The notes: a model not told the origin generated them from the sequence alone. DNA of 64,000 bases from CAZSDU01 sp964429135 (GCA_964429135.1 CAYSAU010000007.1:1-64000), one strand, 5' to 3'. Positions 33,592 to 43,888 are shown, numbered from the stretch's first letter. Made by a program: numbers and translations.

Positions 33592-34356
33592 TTGAATTTG
33601 CAACGATATTTCGTTAAATTAGTCTATCAAGGAACTAAATTTCATGGATGGCAACGCCAACCCAACGGAATTTCTGTTCAGCAATCCATTGAGGAAGCAA
33701 TCAGCCTGATACTTCGTTCTCCTGTTGCCCTTACCGGCGCCGGACGTACTGATGCCGGAGTTCATGCCCTTGAATATTATGCTCATTTTGATTTAAAAAA
33801 AGAGATTTCTCCCACGGAACTGAAGAAACTTGTATTTAAACTCAATTCATTTCTCACGGAAGATATTGCAATATTTGATATTTTTCCTGTAACACCCCGG
33901 ATGCATGCAAGATTTTCAGCTGTTTCCAGGACATACAAATATTATATTTCCACCATTAAAAACCCATTCAGGCATGAATTCTCTCATTTTCTTTTTGGAA
34001 AGATAGACCTGGATTTAATGAATCAGGGAGTAGCATTATTAATGGAAGTTTCCGACTTCACTTCATTCTCCAAAGTGGGTACCGATACGAAAACCAATAT
34101 TTGCCACGTAATCTCTGCGCATTGGGAGAGGTGTGATCAGGAACTTGTTTTTACAATCACTGCGGATAGGTTCTTGAGAAATATGGTAAGAGCTATTGTC
34201 GGGACATTGCTTCAATTGGGAACAGGAAAGATCACCATAGAAGAGATGAAGGCGATCATTGTCAGCAGGAATCGCTCAAATGCCGGGGATTCGGTTCCAG
34301 CATGCGGATTGTTTCTGGTAAAAATTGATTATCCTCCCGATGCTTTTCTTAGGTAG
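33592..34356 (+). CDS. truA: tRNA pseudouridine(38-40) synthase TruA
   Basis: A 254-residue pseudouridine synthase that modifies the anticodon stem-loop. The catalytic Asp lies in GAGRTDAGVHA (about residue 57), and other family landmarks are FHGWQRQPNG near the start and NMVRAIVGTLLQLG near the C-terminus. There is no ATG near; the start is TTG (33592, or TTG two codons later). It converges on the split transketolase genes and overlaps the downstream one by 8 bases. Confidence 0.93.
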   Translation: MNLQRYFVKLVYQGTKFHGWQRQPNGISVQQSIEEAISLILRSPVALTGAGRTDAGVHALEYYAHFDLKKEISPTELKKLVFKLNSFLTEDIAIFDIFPVTPRMHARFSAVSRTYKYYISTIKNPFRHEFSHFLFGKIDLDLMNQGVALLMEVSDFTSFSKVGTDTKTNICHVISAHWERCDQELVFTITADRFLRNMVRAIVGTLLQLGTGKITIEEMKAIIVSRNRSNAGDSVPACGLFLVKIDYPPDAFLR

Positions 34357-35320
34357 ATTCATGTTTCCGTTGTAATAATCCGATCACGGCCATTTGTATG
34401 GCAGCAGCGTTCATTTTATATTTAGCCATTAATTCTTCCGGTTGCCCTGATTCCCCGAAACTATTATTCATCCCGATAAAATCCATAGGGACGGGACAAT
34501 GCCTGGAAAGCAGTTCTGCCACAGATCCTCCCAACCCACCTGCCACCTGATGTTCTTCTGCAGTAATCACAGCATTGGTTTCCTTTGCAGCCCGAATAAT
34601 AGTTTCCTCATCCAGGGGTTTTATGGTATGAACATTAATCACCCTTATGGTAATTCCTTTTTGTTTCATTTCGTAAGCTGCTTGTAATGCTTCCCAAACC
34701 ATATGTCCGGTAGCGATTACGGTGATGTCCATTCCTGGGTTCAGTTCCTGGGCTTTTTCAATTCTGAAACCCATTTCTTCATGAGTGAAGTCAGGCCTGG
34801 GTTCACGCCCAAACCGTATATAAACGGGACCTTTGCATTGTATCAAAGCGGCCTGCACAGCAAGTTTGGTTTGGGTGGCATCACATGGGGAAAGAACGGT
34901 CATATTGGGTAGTACACGCATGATCGCGAGATCTTCCAAGGCTTGATGAGTGGCTCCATCAGGGCCCACAGAGACGCCTGCGTGGGCCCCTCCGATGATG
35001 ACATGTAAATTATTATAACAAACTGATACACGTATCTGGTCAGCAGATCTTAAGGCCGAGAAAACACCATAGGTTGCAAATACGGGAATTTTTCCACCGA
35101 GAGCAAGACCCGCTGCTACGGCAACACAGTTTTGCTCGGCAATTCCCAGGCTGAAAAAACGATCCGGAAATCGTTCAGCAAATAAATTGACTCCGACGGA
35201 AGCAGTAATATCGGCTCCCAAAGCAATGATACGGGGATCAAGTTCCCCAGCCCTCAGCAAACCTTCACCAAATCCTGTTTTAGTTGCCTTATTACCCCTG
35301 TTATTTAATGTTATGGGCAT
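34349..35320 (-). CDS. Transketolase C-terminal subunit
   Basis: A 323-residue protein equal to the pyrimidine-binding and C-terminal domains of transketolase (ITASVGVN, FFSLGIAEQN, GVSVGPDGATHQALEDLA). With the N-terminal subunit encoded upstream it makes a two-chain transketolase moving two-carbon units in the pentose phosphate pathway. An ATG 24 nt upstream is possible; MPITLNN is chosen as closer to the conserved start. Confidence 0.9.
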   Translation of the reverse strand: MPITLNNRGNKATKTGFGEGLLRAGELDPRIIALGADITASVGVNLFAERFPDRFFSLGIAEQNCVAVAAGLALGGKIPVFATYGVFSALRSADQIRVSVCYNNLHVIIGGAHAGVSVGPDGATHQALEDLAIMRVLPNMTVLSPCDATQTKLAVQAALIQCKGPVYIRFGREPRPDFTHEEMGFRIEKAQELNPGMDITVIATGHMVWEALQAAYEMKQKGITIRVINVHTIKPLDEETIIRAAKETNAVITAEEHQVAGGLGGSVAELLSRHCPVPMDFIGMNNSFGESGQPEELMAKYKMNAAAIQMAVIGLLQRKHEST

Positions 35321-35402
35321 TTTTATGAATATACTAAGCAGCAATGCATCAATCTACAAATACACAAATATTTATATAATCACCTTGTTCGCTGTTACCT
35401 TG

Positions 35403-36254
35403 TCACTTTGATACTTCATTTCCCTGCCCTAGTTCAATTAAAAAACCTTCCACCTGCTCTTTGGTAGGCACTTTTCCATGCCAGTGATAATCTCCTTCAA
35501 TGCTTTTCACTCCTTTTCCCATTATGGTATGGGCAATAATCACGGAAGGTTGTTCAGGTCTTTCTTTTCTTTTTTCGAAAGCAATTAAAATGGAAGGAAA
35601 ATCATGTCCGTCACATTCAATTACCTGCCATCCGAAAGCATCCCATTTTTTTAAAAGGGGCTCAATTTTCATGACAGTTGCAGTGTTGCCGTCAATTTGT
35701 AAGCCATTCCGGTCAACAATGGCGGTAAGATTGCCCAATTGATGATGGGCTGCCGACATGGCTGCTTCCCATACTGATCCTTCCTGTAATTCTCCATCTC
35801 CAAGGATACAGTATGTTTGACTGTCTGACCGGTCAATTTTATTGGCCAGGGACAATCCAACGGCAACGCCCAGACCTTGACCGAGAGAACCGGCTGAAAG
35901 TTCTATTCCCGGTAATCCATGATCTCTTCCGGGATGTCCTTGAAGCCGGCTGCCAAGTTTACGAAGGGTGAGCAACTCTTCCCTGGGAAAATATCCTGAA
36001 TGAGCCAGGGTGGCATAAAGAACAGGAGCCACATGACCGATGGATAGGATTACTCGGTCACGATTAGGCCAATCAGGCTTTTCCGGGTTATGTCGCAGGA
36101 TAGCAAAATATAAAGCTGTAAAAATATCAGTCAGCCCAAGGGAGCCACCAAGATGACCGGATCCGGCTTCGCAAAGGGAAAGAATGACCGATTTTCGTAT
36201 CGAACATGCGATTTTTGCCAAAGAGATGTGATCGTTTACTGTAGTGTCCATCAC
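35403..36254 (-). CDS. Transketolase N-terminal subunit
   Basis: A 283-residue thiamine-diphosphate-binding half of transketolase, with GSGHLGGSLG near the N-terminus, GHPGRDHG, and the ThDP/Mg motif GDGELQEGS about 150 followed by the Asn of DRNGLQ. Split transketolases are common in archaea and many anaerobes, so this is not a frameshift: the two genes have separate starts and an 80-nt gap. Confidence 0.92.
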   Translation of the reverse strand: MMDTTVNDHISLAKIACSIRKSVILSLCEAGSGHLGGSLGLTDIFTALYFAILRHNPEKPDWPNRDRVILSIGHVAPVLYATLAHSGYFPREELLTLRKLGSRLQGHPGRDHGLPGIELSAGSLGQGLGVAVGLSLANKIDRSDSQTYCILGDGELQEGSVWEAAMSAAHHQLGNLTAIVDRNGLQIDGNTATVMKIEPLLKKWDAFGWQVIECDGHDFPSILIAFEKRKERPEQPSVIIAHTIMGKGVKSIEGDYHWHGKVPTKEQVEGFLIELGQGNEVSK

Positions 36255-36257
36255 TGA

Positions 36258-36893
36258 TCAGCGAAGGTCCTGAATGTCAACACCGGGATGCTTGGCAGCA
36301 TCGAAGGTGAAATCGGCAATGGTAACGGGAATATCAGTCTGGTATCGGGTAATGGTATAAGCATAAACACTGCCGTTCTTGTCAAAAAGTTTGAAACTTT
36401 TTACCTGGGTTTTCGCTTTATCAATTCCAAGAATTGCCTTGGTGATATTTTTTTGTTTGTTTGGGATCAGTTCAATCAATTCAGTATTTGCATCTTGTTT
36501 CTTTTCTTTAATGATCCTGGCTTTGTAATTTTCGTTGTATGAGCTAAGCAATTTGGAAGGGGTCATGGAATCATCCGCTTCATCAAGCGTACTGATCTGA
36601 ACTTCATTGGATTTTTCAATATAGGTCCAGATGGTTTTTCCATCGCAATAAATGATACGACCGGCTGCACTCATCCTATATTTATTACCTGAAAGCAACA
36701 GCGAACCGGTTTTTTCCTCATTGATTTTTGCTTTTTCGTTGACCATGGAATAAGAAAACTCAGCTTTGATGGATTTAGATCCTTTGGTTTTCGTACTCAG
36801 GGCATCCAGTAAAGCAATGGCTTTTTGGTCCTTGTGTTGAGCCAGGCTCATCAAGGAAGCAAAAAGAAGGATAACGGAAAATATATTTCTCAT
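36258..36893 (-). CDS. LolA-like outer membrane lipoprotein carrier protein
   Basis: A 211-residue periplasmic protein with a signal peptide (MRNIFSVILLFASLMSLAQ) and the LolA-type beta pattern (IKAEFSYSM, GSLLLSGNKYRM, YCDGKTIWTYIEKSNEVQI). It would ferry lipoproteins across the periplasm. It sits directly downstream of ftsK, a pairing often seen in Bacteroidetes. Confidence 0.8.
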   Translation of the reverse strand: MRNIFSVILLFASLMSLAQHKDQKAIALLDALSTKTKGSKSIKAEFSYSMVNEKAKINEEKTGSLLLSGNKYRMSAAGRIIYCDGKTIWTYIEKSNEVQISTLDEADDSMTPSKLLSSYNENYKARIIKEKKQDANTELIELIPNKQKNITKAILGIDKAKTQVKSFKLFDKNGSVYAYTITRYQTDIPVTIADFTFDAAKHPGVDIQDLR

Positions 36894-36907
36894 GATGTTA
36901 TTGGTTA

Positions 36908-39364
36908 TTAGATTTCTCCCAATTCATTTAAATGTTGTTCCAGTGATGATAGGTCTTTAAATCTGACTTCTCTGGCCTTGCTACCTTCAAAGGGACCAAC
37001 GATTCCGGAAGCTTCAAGTTGGTCGATGATTCTACCGGCTCTGTTATAGCCCAGCTTCAGCTTCCGTTGTATCAGGGAAGTGGAACCATGCTGATGCTGC
37101 ACAACCAGCCTTGCTGCTTCATTAAAGAATTCATCTTTTTGGTCGGGATCAAATTCCTTGCTCGGTCCGCTTCCTTCATCATAGTATTCCGGCAGGTCAA
37201 AGGCAGAGGGGTATCCTCTTTGTGAGCCAATGAATTCAGTGACTTTGTCAATTTCCGGTGTGTCAACAAAAGCACATTGGAGACGGATCAGATCACTTCC
37301 TGTTGACAGTAGCATGTCGCCCCTGCCAATGAGCTGGTCAGCGCCCGAGGAATCAAGAATGGTACGGCTGTCAATTTTGGAAATAACCCTGAAAGCAATC
37401 CTGGCAGGAAAATTCGCTTTTATGGTACCGGTTATGATATTGACCGATGGACGTTGTGTGGCAATGATGAGATGGATCCCTGTAGCTCTTGCCAATTGTG
37501 CCAAACGAGTCAGTGGGGTTTCAATTTCCCTGCCGGCTGTCATAATCAGATCAGCAAATTCATCGATCACTAATACAATGTAAGGAAGGAATTTGTGTCC
37601 TTCATTCGGATTTAACTGACGGGAGAAAAACTTCTCATTGTATTCCTTTATATTTCTGACCTGTGCATCCCTGAGCAGATCGTAACGGCTGTCCATTTCA
37701 ATGTTCAGGGAATTCAGGGTACGGATCACTTTTTTAGTATCAGTAATGATCGCTTCTTCCGAATCAGGAAGTTTGGCTAAATAATGCCGTTCTATTTTAC
37801 TGTAGAGAGTAAGTTCAACTTTTTTTGGATCAATGAGAACGAATTTAACCTGTGCGGGATGTTTCTTATAGAGCAGGGAGGTGATAATGGTATTCAATCC
37901 GACGGATTTTCCTTGTCCGGTAGCTCCGGCCATCAGCAGGTGAGGCATTTTGGCCAGATCAGCGATAAAGGTCTCATTTGAAATCGTTTTTCCCATAACA
38001 AATGGCAATTCAAAGGAAGTGCTTTTGAATTTTTCCGAGGCCAAGAGGGATTTTATGGAAACAATTTCTGGATGCTGATTTGGAACTTCTATGCCTATGG
38101 TACCCTTTCCGGGAATGGGCGCAATGATGCGGATACCTAAAGCAGCGAGACTGAGGGCAATATCATCTTCAAGGTTTTTTATCTTTGATATTCTGACTCC
38201 GGCTTCAGGAACAATTTCATATAAAGTTACAGCAGGTCCAATGGTGGCCTTGATCTTCTGGATACGGATATCGTAATTGCCTAGAGTCTGGACAATTTTA
38301 TCTTTGTTGGCTTCCAGTTCCTCCTTTCTGACATTAATGGCATCGCTGCTACCATATTCATTCAGCAGATCAATGGGTGGAAATTTATATCCTGAAAGAT
38401 CCAGCGTGGGATCATATTTTGTCTCCAGTCCCTGACGGTTGTCTTTTTCTTCAAAAACACCCTTGATTTCTTCCTTTTGGGGTTCAATCTGAAGCTCAAT
38501 GCCAGAGGGTTCAACAGGAAATTCCTCCTCAGTCTTAGGCAGATCAAAGTCTATTTCGTTGGGTTGAGCAGCAGTGTCCTCATTCAGGGTGTTGAAAAGC
38601 GGTGATGGCTCAATTTCGGTGGGGGTTTCTTCCACGCGGATTTCTTGCTTTCTTCCTGAAGCAAGCCAGCGAAATGGGATATTGAAGGCAAGGATAAGAA
38701 AACTGAGGAAGGTAAATCCAAGCAGCAGACTAAGCCCGGAGCTGCCTAAAAACTCCATTCCCCAAAGGTTCATCTGAAACCCATAGACACCGCTCAGCAG
38801 GTCGTTTTCAGGCCAGATCAGACCAAAAAAAATGGGTATCCAGAGAATCCCGAAAAAGCAATATTCCATGGTTTTCCAAACAGGGAAAATTTTGATGCCG
38901 AAAAAAAGTTTCATCCCGGAATTCAGAAGGATAATGATAAAAAGAAAGGAGGCAAGGCCAAACCATTTGGATATTAAAAGATAGGCCACGATAGCTCCTG
39001 TTTTTCCCATCCAGTTTTCTACCGGGAAAGTGTTGTCAAAGAGATGATCGAAAGTAAAATGTTTAAAAACAGTATCGGTGAAACTATAATCCGTTTTCCA
39101 GGTTTGAACATATGATGCAAGGGAAAAAAGTAAGTATAATGCCAATATCAGGAGAAACAAACCCAGCACTCTGAGTCTTTGTTCACGTTTTGCAAGTTCT
39201 TGTTCACTGGGCAGCCGTTTTTCTCTTTTCGGTTTTTCTGATCTTGTTTTTTTGGTCTTCTTAATTTTTTTTTCAGGAACTTCCACGGCAGGGATCGGGG
39301 GATCATCAGGGGTAAGATCCTCTTTGAAAGTATTTGTTTTTAAAGGAATGTTTTGTTTTGCCAT
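36908..39364 (-). CDS. ftsK: DNA translocase FtsK/SpoIIIE
   Basis: An 818-residue translocase that pumps chromosome termini through the division septum. It has a charged N-terminus, four or five transmembrane segments (about 65-235), an acidic linker, the motor domain with Walker A GATGQGKSVG and Walker B VLVIDEFADL, and a C-terminal gamma winged helix (LIQRKLKLGYNRAGRIIDQLE) that recognises KOPS-type DNA. Confidence 0.95.
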   Translation of the reverse strand: MAKQNIPLKTNTFKEDLTPDDPPIPAVEVPEKKIKKTKKTRSEKPKREKRLPSEQELAKREQRLRVLGLFLLILALYLLFSLASYVQTWKTDYSFTDTVFKHFTFDHLFDNTFPVENWMGKTGAIVAYLLISKWFGLASFLFIIILLNSGMKLFFGIKIFPVWKTMEYCFFGILWIPIFFGLIWPENDLLSGVYGFQMNLWGMEFLGSSGLSLLLGFTFLSFLILAFNIPFRWLASGRKQEIRVEETPTEIEPSPLFNTLNEDTAAQPNEIDFDLPKTEEEFPVEPSGIELQIEPQKEEIKGVFEEKDNRQGLETKYDPTLDLSGYKFPPIDLLNEYGSSDAINVRKEELEANKDKIVQTLGNYDIRIQKIKATIGPAVTLYEIVPEAGVRISKIKNLEDDIALSLAALGIRIIAPIPGKGTIGIEVPNQHPEIVSIKSLLASEKFKSTSFELPFVMGKTISNETFIADLAKMPHLLMAGATGQGKSVGLNTIITSLLYKKHPAQVKFVLIDPKKVELTLYSKIERHYLAKLPDSEEAIITDTKKVIRTLNSLNIEMDSRYDLLRDAQVRNIKEYNEKFFSRQLNPNEGHKFLPYIVLVIDEFADLIMTAGREIETPLTRLAQLARATGIHLIIATQRPSVNIITGTIKANFPARIAFRVISKIDSRTILDSSGADQLIGRGDMLLSTGSDLIRLQCAFVDTPEIDKVTEFIGSQRGYPSAFDLPEYYDEGSGPSKEFDPDQKDEFFNEAARLVVQHQHGSTSLIQRKLKLGYNRAGRIIDQLEASGIVGPFEGSKAREVRFKDLSSLEQHLNELGEI

Positions 39365-39370
39365 GGATTA

Positions 39371-40051
39371 TTATTCCATCCCTCCAAATTTCGATTTCAG
39401 CTCTTCCTGTGTAGTAAGAGTATAATCAGAGGGGATTTCAAATTCCTTTGCTGAGATATTCTTCTTTTCCACTGAGGCAGCAGTAAATTTCATCATGAAT
39501 TGCGGAGTTTTCAAGGAAAATTCCAATAAAATTCCGTCGATATCTTTGTACAGGGGATTGTCGAAATTGGCTTGTTTTCCTCCTAGTTCCCGAGTATAAT
39601 AAATTTCATAGGTATTCTTTGTTGCATTTTCTTCCACCGTGATGGTTGCTTTATTACAGGCATAACCGGCAATCATTTTTTGGTCACCGGAAAGTTCAAT
39701 CGTGGGTTTTGGGCTTTTTGCAATTTCATTTTCAATTTCTTCTGCCGTTGTTTTTACAGCAAATTTCTGCCCTCCCATATTGATTAACCTGAATTTTGTT
39801 TTATTGATATAATCCGTGATCTCTGTTTGAATACCCATCCCTGTTGCAATTTCAGTTTTCGATTTGGGACCCTTGATGGTCACGGTCAGAATTTTAGGGA
39901 ACATGGCCAACTGGCTTTCGGTAAACTTACTGCCGGGATAAGTTATTTTATAAGTCACTACGCCTTCAAAAGGTTTAGTGGCTTGAATGGAAGTATTCGC
40001 AGAAAAGATAATTGCCATGAGGATCAGGCATGTGGTCAGTATTTTTTTCAT
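39371..40051 (-). CDS. Exported protein, DUF4412-like
   Basis: A 226-residue protein with a signal peptide (MKKILTTCLILMAIIFSANTS). The mature part is beta-rich and starts with PFEGVVTYKI, and includes a central MIAGYACNKATI segment, as in small Bacteroidetes periplasmic proteins of the DUF4412/GLPGLI-like kind. Function unknown. It lies between lepB and ftsK on the same strand with a 6-nt gap to ftsK. Confidence 0.7.
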   Translation of the reverse strand: MKKILTTCLILMAIIFSANTSIQATKPFEGVVTYKITYPGSKFTESQLAMFPKILTVTIKGPKSKTEIATGMGIQTEITDYINKTKFRLINMGGQKFAVKTTAEEIENEIAKSPKPTIELSGDQKMIAGYACNKATITVEENATKNTYEIYYTRELGGKQANFDNPLYKDIDGILLEFSLKTPQFMMKFTAASVEKKNISAKEFEIPSDYTLTTQEELKSKFGGME

Positions 40052-40104
40052 GTTGTATGATTTATATAATTTGACGCGATATATATTTTCATTACAAAAT
40101 TAGC

Positions 40105-41619
40105 CTATTTTACGATTCTCATCAGTTTCCTCCACCTGATTTTTCCATCAAAAAGAGATTTGTTTGGGTCAAGCGATAACCAGACAAAAACGGCTTTCCC
40201 CACGATATGGTCTTCGGGAACGAATCCCCAGTACCTCGAGTCGGCGGAATTATGACGGTTATCGCCCATCATCCAAAAATAATCCATGGTAAACGTATAA
40301 TGATTGGTTTCCTTTCCATTGATGAAAATTTTACCTTCTTTAAGGATGAGGTCATTTCCTTCAAAAACCCTGATGATACGTTCGTACAGGCAAATATTTT
40401 TCAGGTCAAGCGGAATGGTGACGCCCTTTTTGGGAACCCATAAAGGTCCGAAGTTATCCACATTCCATGCATAGGCAGAATCAAAAGGGAATAAATTGGG
40501 ATCACGGGTCCCTTTTGGCACGATCTCAGGCTCAATTGCGATGACATTACTGAATTGTCTGATCTTTTCTACTGCATTTTCCGATAAAGTCATTTCATAG
40601 GTTCCCCGGTTATCAGTGGCAATATTTTCTGTTATATCGAGTTTTTCAAGATTTTTCGTATTGATAGGGTCTCCGTTGGTTTTGATTAAATACTTAAATT
40701 GTTTCTTGCCAAAGTTGTGCTCAGGTTTCCCGTTGATAAAAACCTTTTGATCAATAATCTGAATGGTATCACCGGGTATCCCGATGCATCTCTTGATGAA
40801 GTTTTCTCTTTTGTCGACAGGCCGGGTGATGATTTCCCCGAAATTAAGTTTGTCATTCCAGACGTTATCCCGCCCGAATTGCCGCACTAACTGGTAATAG
40901 CTGGCATTGCTCTGGAATTTGGTAGAAAGCGTATCGCCGTCGGGGTAGTTAAAGACCACCACATCCATGTTTTTTATTTTTGCCAGCCCGGGAAAGCGGT
41001 AATAGGGGAGTGTGATCCACTGAACATAAGATTTTACAGTTTCAGTCAGGGGTAAAGTATGGTGAACAAAGGGAAACGAAAGGGGAGTATTGGGTACTTT
41101 TGGTCCGTAACTAAGCTTTGAAACGAAAAGATAATCCCCAACAAGCAGGGTTTTTTCCATGGAAGAAGTGGGAATGGTGTAGGCCTCTATTAAAAAAATA
41201 CGGATGATGCTGGCAGCAATTACGGCAAAAATAATAGCATCCACCCATTCGCGTGTAGCTGATTTTTTGGGGGGAGTTTGTTTTTTGGGATCAGTATATG
41301 TTTCATGATCAGAGAAAGCGAGATAAGGAAGATAGACAAAAGGGAAAAGAACGCCCAGCGCTTGTTGTCCCAGACCATATTTTTTAAAGCATTTGCAGGT
41401 TTCAACGATCATCAATAAAAGGACAAACACATTGATGAAAGGAACGAGCAGGAAAATATACCACCACATTGGTTTTCTGACAATTTTTAGCCAGATATAC
41501 CAGTTGTAAAAAGGGATCAGGATTTTCCATCCTTTTTCTCCAGATTTGTTAAAGATTCCCCAGAGCCCGGCCATGGACAATACGAAAAAAACGATAAATA
41601 AAACAAGGTAGAGGTTCAT
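40105..41619 (-). CDS. lepB: Signal peptidase I with N-terminal membrane domain
   Basis: A 504-residue protease that removes signal peptides. Residues 1-105 form a membrane domain with about three helices (DUF5684-like, frequent in Bacteroidetes SPases). The S26 domain follows, with the nucleophile in IPTSSM (S153) and the general-base Lys in ENFIKRC (K276). A long insertion separates this from the final SGDNRHNS-type box (MMGDNRHNSADSRYWG). Located between dapB and an exported DUF protein. Confidence 0.93.
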   Translation of the reverse strand: MNLYLVLFIVFFVLSMAGLWGIFNKSGEKGWKILIPFYNWYIWLKIVRKPMWWYIFLLVPFINVFVLLLMIVETCKCFKKYGLGQQALGVLFPFVYLPYLAFSDHETYTDPKKQTPPKKSATREWVDAIIFAVIAASIIRIFLIEAYTIPTSSMEKTLLVGDYLFVSKLSYGPKVPNTPLSFPFVHHTLPLTETVKSYVQWITLPYYRFPGLAKIKNMDVVVFNYPDGDTLSTKFQSNASYYQLVRQFGRDNVWNDKLNFGEIITRPVDKRENFIKRCIGIPGDTIQIIDQKVFINGKPEHNFGKKQFKYLIKTNGDPINTKNLEKLDITENIATDNRGTYEMTLSENAVEKIRQFSNVIAIEPEIVPKGTRDPNLFPFDSAYAWNVDNFGPLWVPKKGVTIPLDLKNICLYERIIRVFEGNDLILKEGKIFINGKETNHYTFTMDYFWMMGDNRHNSADSRYWGFVPEDHIVGKAVFVWLSLDPNKSLFDGKIRWRKLMRIVK

Positions 41620-41664
41620 AGAATGTTGATTAATGTTAAGAATAACGTATAAGTAAAGGCTTTC

Positions 41665-42402
41665 TTATCCAGCCTCTTCCATTTTTTTTGACTGAAGGAA
41701 GGTACTCAGTTCAAAGAATCCTGTCTTCCCGATCATCCATTCTGCTGCCTGGATTGCACCAAGTGCAAATCCCTTGCGGTTTTTAGCATGATGGCGGATT
41801 TCAATGATATCCTCATCCGATTCGTACTTCACCTGATGAATCCCTGGAATATTCTCTTCGCGAAAAGATTTAATACCCAGTTCATCCGGATTGCTTGGAA
41901 CTTCTTTTACCCACTTTTCTTTTCTTTCGATCAGGTTGATGATGTCGTTGGCCAGGACAATGGCCGTACCACTGGGAGCATCCTGCTTGTGAATATGATG
42001 AGTTTCTTCAATCGAGATCTCATACCCCTCCCATTTTGTCATCATGTTTGCCAGATAGCGGTTAAGGTCAAAGAACAGATTGACGCCGATACTGAAATTG
42101 GGAGAATACATCATTCCCTGTTTTCGATCAATGCAATCCTTCCGGATTTGTTCCAGCTTTTCTGACCAGCCCGTTGTACCGGTCACAATTGGAACATGGG
42201 CATCAAAGCAACGATAAATGTTGTCAACCACACAGGCCGGAGTGGAAAACTCAATTGCAACATCGGCAAGCGGGAGTTCGTTACCTGATTTATCCCAATC
42301 TTCCTGACCATCGATGCAAACAATGATCTCGTGTTTCCTTTTAATGGCCAGTTTTTCGATTTCCTGTCCCATTTTTCCATATCCGATGATTGCAATCTTC
42401 AT
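41665..42402 (-). CDS. dapB: 4-hydroxy-tetrahydrodipicolinate reductase
   Basis: A 245-residue NAD(P)H-dependent reductase in lysine/diaminopimelate synthesis. GYGKMGQ (8-14) binds the nucleotide, TGTTGWS and YSPNFSIGVN follow, and the catalytic ETHHIHKQDAPSGTA block is intact. An in-frame upstream ATG would add 22 residues overlapping the DUF5683 gene; the ATG at 42402 begins exactly at the Rossmann strand. Confidence 0.94.
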   Translation of the reverse strand: MKIAIIGYGKMGQEIEKLAIKRKHEIIVCIDGQEDWDKSGNELPLADVAIEFSTPACVVDNIYRCFDAHVPIVTGTTGWSEKLEQIRKDCIDRKQGMMYSPNFSIGVNLFFDLNRYLANMMTKWEGYEISIEETHHIHKQDAPSGTAIVLANDIINLIERKEKWVKEVPSNPDELGIKSFREENIPGIHQVKYESDEDIIEIRHHAKNRKGFALGAIQAAEWMIGKTGFFELSTFLQSKKMEEAG

Positions 42403-42421
42403 AAAAGCTTTGAAAAGAAGG

Positions 42422-42994
42422 TTAAAAATGAAAACTGATTTTGAGTCCGGTGGCCGTCCGACGGGCATATCCCGTGGGTTCGACTACAGGCTCCAATTTC
42501 AGGGCTAATTTATCACTGATGTTATAGGTGTACAAATGGGCATCGACGGCCGCATCCACTATATTTAAAACATACCACACAGCTGAGATCAGGCAGGATA
42601 TTTCGAGGTTTCTCCGGTAATATTCCCTTGCAGATAGCAATTCCTCAAGGGTATATCGATTGGCCAGCTCTTTGTAATTTCCATTGGTATTCCCGTTGCT
42701 CTTTTCAATATAGGCACATTTATAGTTCAGGTATTCATCGGTATTAAAGGCGATGAAGTATGTCATGACCCCGATTCCTGCATATATGATGGGAACTTTC
42801 CAGTATTTTTTGTTATAAATCTGGCCAAGACCGGGGAGCAGTGCCGACATAATGGTAGCCTTGGTCGGAGAATGTTCTTTTTGCCTCACGGAATCAGGGG
42901 GCTCCACAGTAGATTTTTCTGTTTGCGGGTGAGCTGAAACAGGTAACATTAAGGTCAGGATTAACAAAAAAATGAAAGGAAAAGAAACTTTCAT
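42422..42994 (-). CDS. DUF5683 family exported/membrane protein
   Basis: A 190-residue protein: a signal peptide, a short linker rich in charged residues, then the family core LLPGLGQIYNKKYWKVPIIY with two hydrophobic stretches and a YEEYRRNLEISCL-like segment. Function unknown. It follows parAB, a typical Bacteroidetes neighbourhood (parA-parB-DUF5683-dapB-lepB). Confidence 0.82.
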   Translation of the reverse strand: MKVSFPFIFLLILTLMLPVSAHPQTEKSTVEPPDSVRQKEHSPTKATIMSALLPGLGQIYNKKYWKVPIIYAGIGVMTYFIAFNTDEYLNYKCAYIEKSNGNTNGNYKELANRYTLEELLSAREYYRRNLEISCLISAVWYVLNIVDAAVDAHLYTYNISDKLALKLEPVVEPTGYARRTATGLKISFHF

Positions 42995-43888
42995 TTAAGA
43001 TTTAAGTTTCGTAAATATCCGGTCGAAATCTTCCTCCGACTTAAAAGGGATGATGATAGATCCCGCCCCTTTATCATTTATTTTCAATTCAACCTTGGAC
43101 TCCAGGATGGTATGAAGTATGTTTTTTGCATCATCGAATTTGGGAAGGAGGGTGACTTTTCGCTTTTCTTTGGATGATTTGGTTTGATTGAGTTCCCTAA
43201 CCGTTTCTTCAACCTGTCGTACAGATAATTTTTGTTCAAGGATTTGCTGGAGGATGAGCAATTGTTCCTTTTCATCCTCAACGTTGACAATGGCTCTGGC
43301 ATGCCCCATGGAGATCAGGTTATCCCTTACCGCGATCTGGATTTCTGTAGGGAGTTTGAGTAATCTGATATAATTGGATATGGTGGAACGGTCTTTTCCC
43401 AATTTCTGGCTGAGGTCTTCCTGTCGGAATTTACATTCTTCGAGCAGTCGTTGAAAACTAAAGGCGATTTCAAGGGGATTTAAATCCTCTCTTTGAATGT
43501 TTTCAACCAGAGCCATTTCGAGCATTTGTTCATCGTTGGCCACACGGATATAAGCCGGAACTTCAGTTAAGCCGGCAATTTTCGAGGCTTTCCACCTGCG
43601 TTCACCAGCAATGAGCTGGTATTTTTCGTGTCCTAATTTTCTGAGGGTAAGGGGTTGGATAATACCCTGTTGCTGAATGGATAATGCAAGTTCAGCCAGT
43701 TCTGTTTCACGGAAATATTTTCTGGGCTGAAAAGGATTGGCTTCGATTTGTTCTACCTTGATTTGAGTAACTGCTCCAAGGTCATAGTTTCCTGATATTT
43801 CCTGAGAATTGGATGCACTACCCGGATGATCAAGAAGAGCACTCAGTCCTCTTCCCAATGCCTTTTTCTTGCCATGTATTTCAGACAT
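42995..43888 (-). CDS. parB: Chromosome-partitioning protein ParB
   Basis: A 297-residue CTP-dependent DNA clamp that loads at parS. It has the N-terminal ParB/Srx domain (IEANPFQPRKYF, LIAGERRWKAS), a helix-turn-helix (LSQKLGKDRSTISNYIRLL) and a C-terminal dimerisation domain. It overlaps parA by 8 bases. I did not find a parS palindrome by eye in this window. Confidence 0.94.
   Translation of the reverse strand: MSEIHGKKKALGRGLSALLDHPGSASNSQEISGNYDLGAVTQIKVEQIEANPFQPRKYFRETELAELALSIQQQGIIQPLTLRKLGHEKYQLIAGERRWKASKIAGLTEVPAYIRVANDEQMLEMALVENIQREDLNPLEIAFSFQRLLEECKFRQEDLSQKLGKDRSTISNYIRLLKLPTEIQIAVRDNLISMGHARAIVNVEDEKEQLLILQQILEQKLSVRQVEETVRELNQTKSSKEKRKVTLLPKFDDAKNILHTILESKVELKINDKGAGSIIIPFKSEEDFDRIFTKLKS

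Noticed and set aside
34349..36254. Transketolase broken by frameshift
   Set aside because: The two halves have separate start codons and an 80-nt gap, and two-subunit transketolase is an established arrangement.
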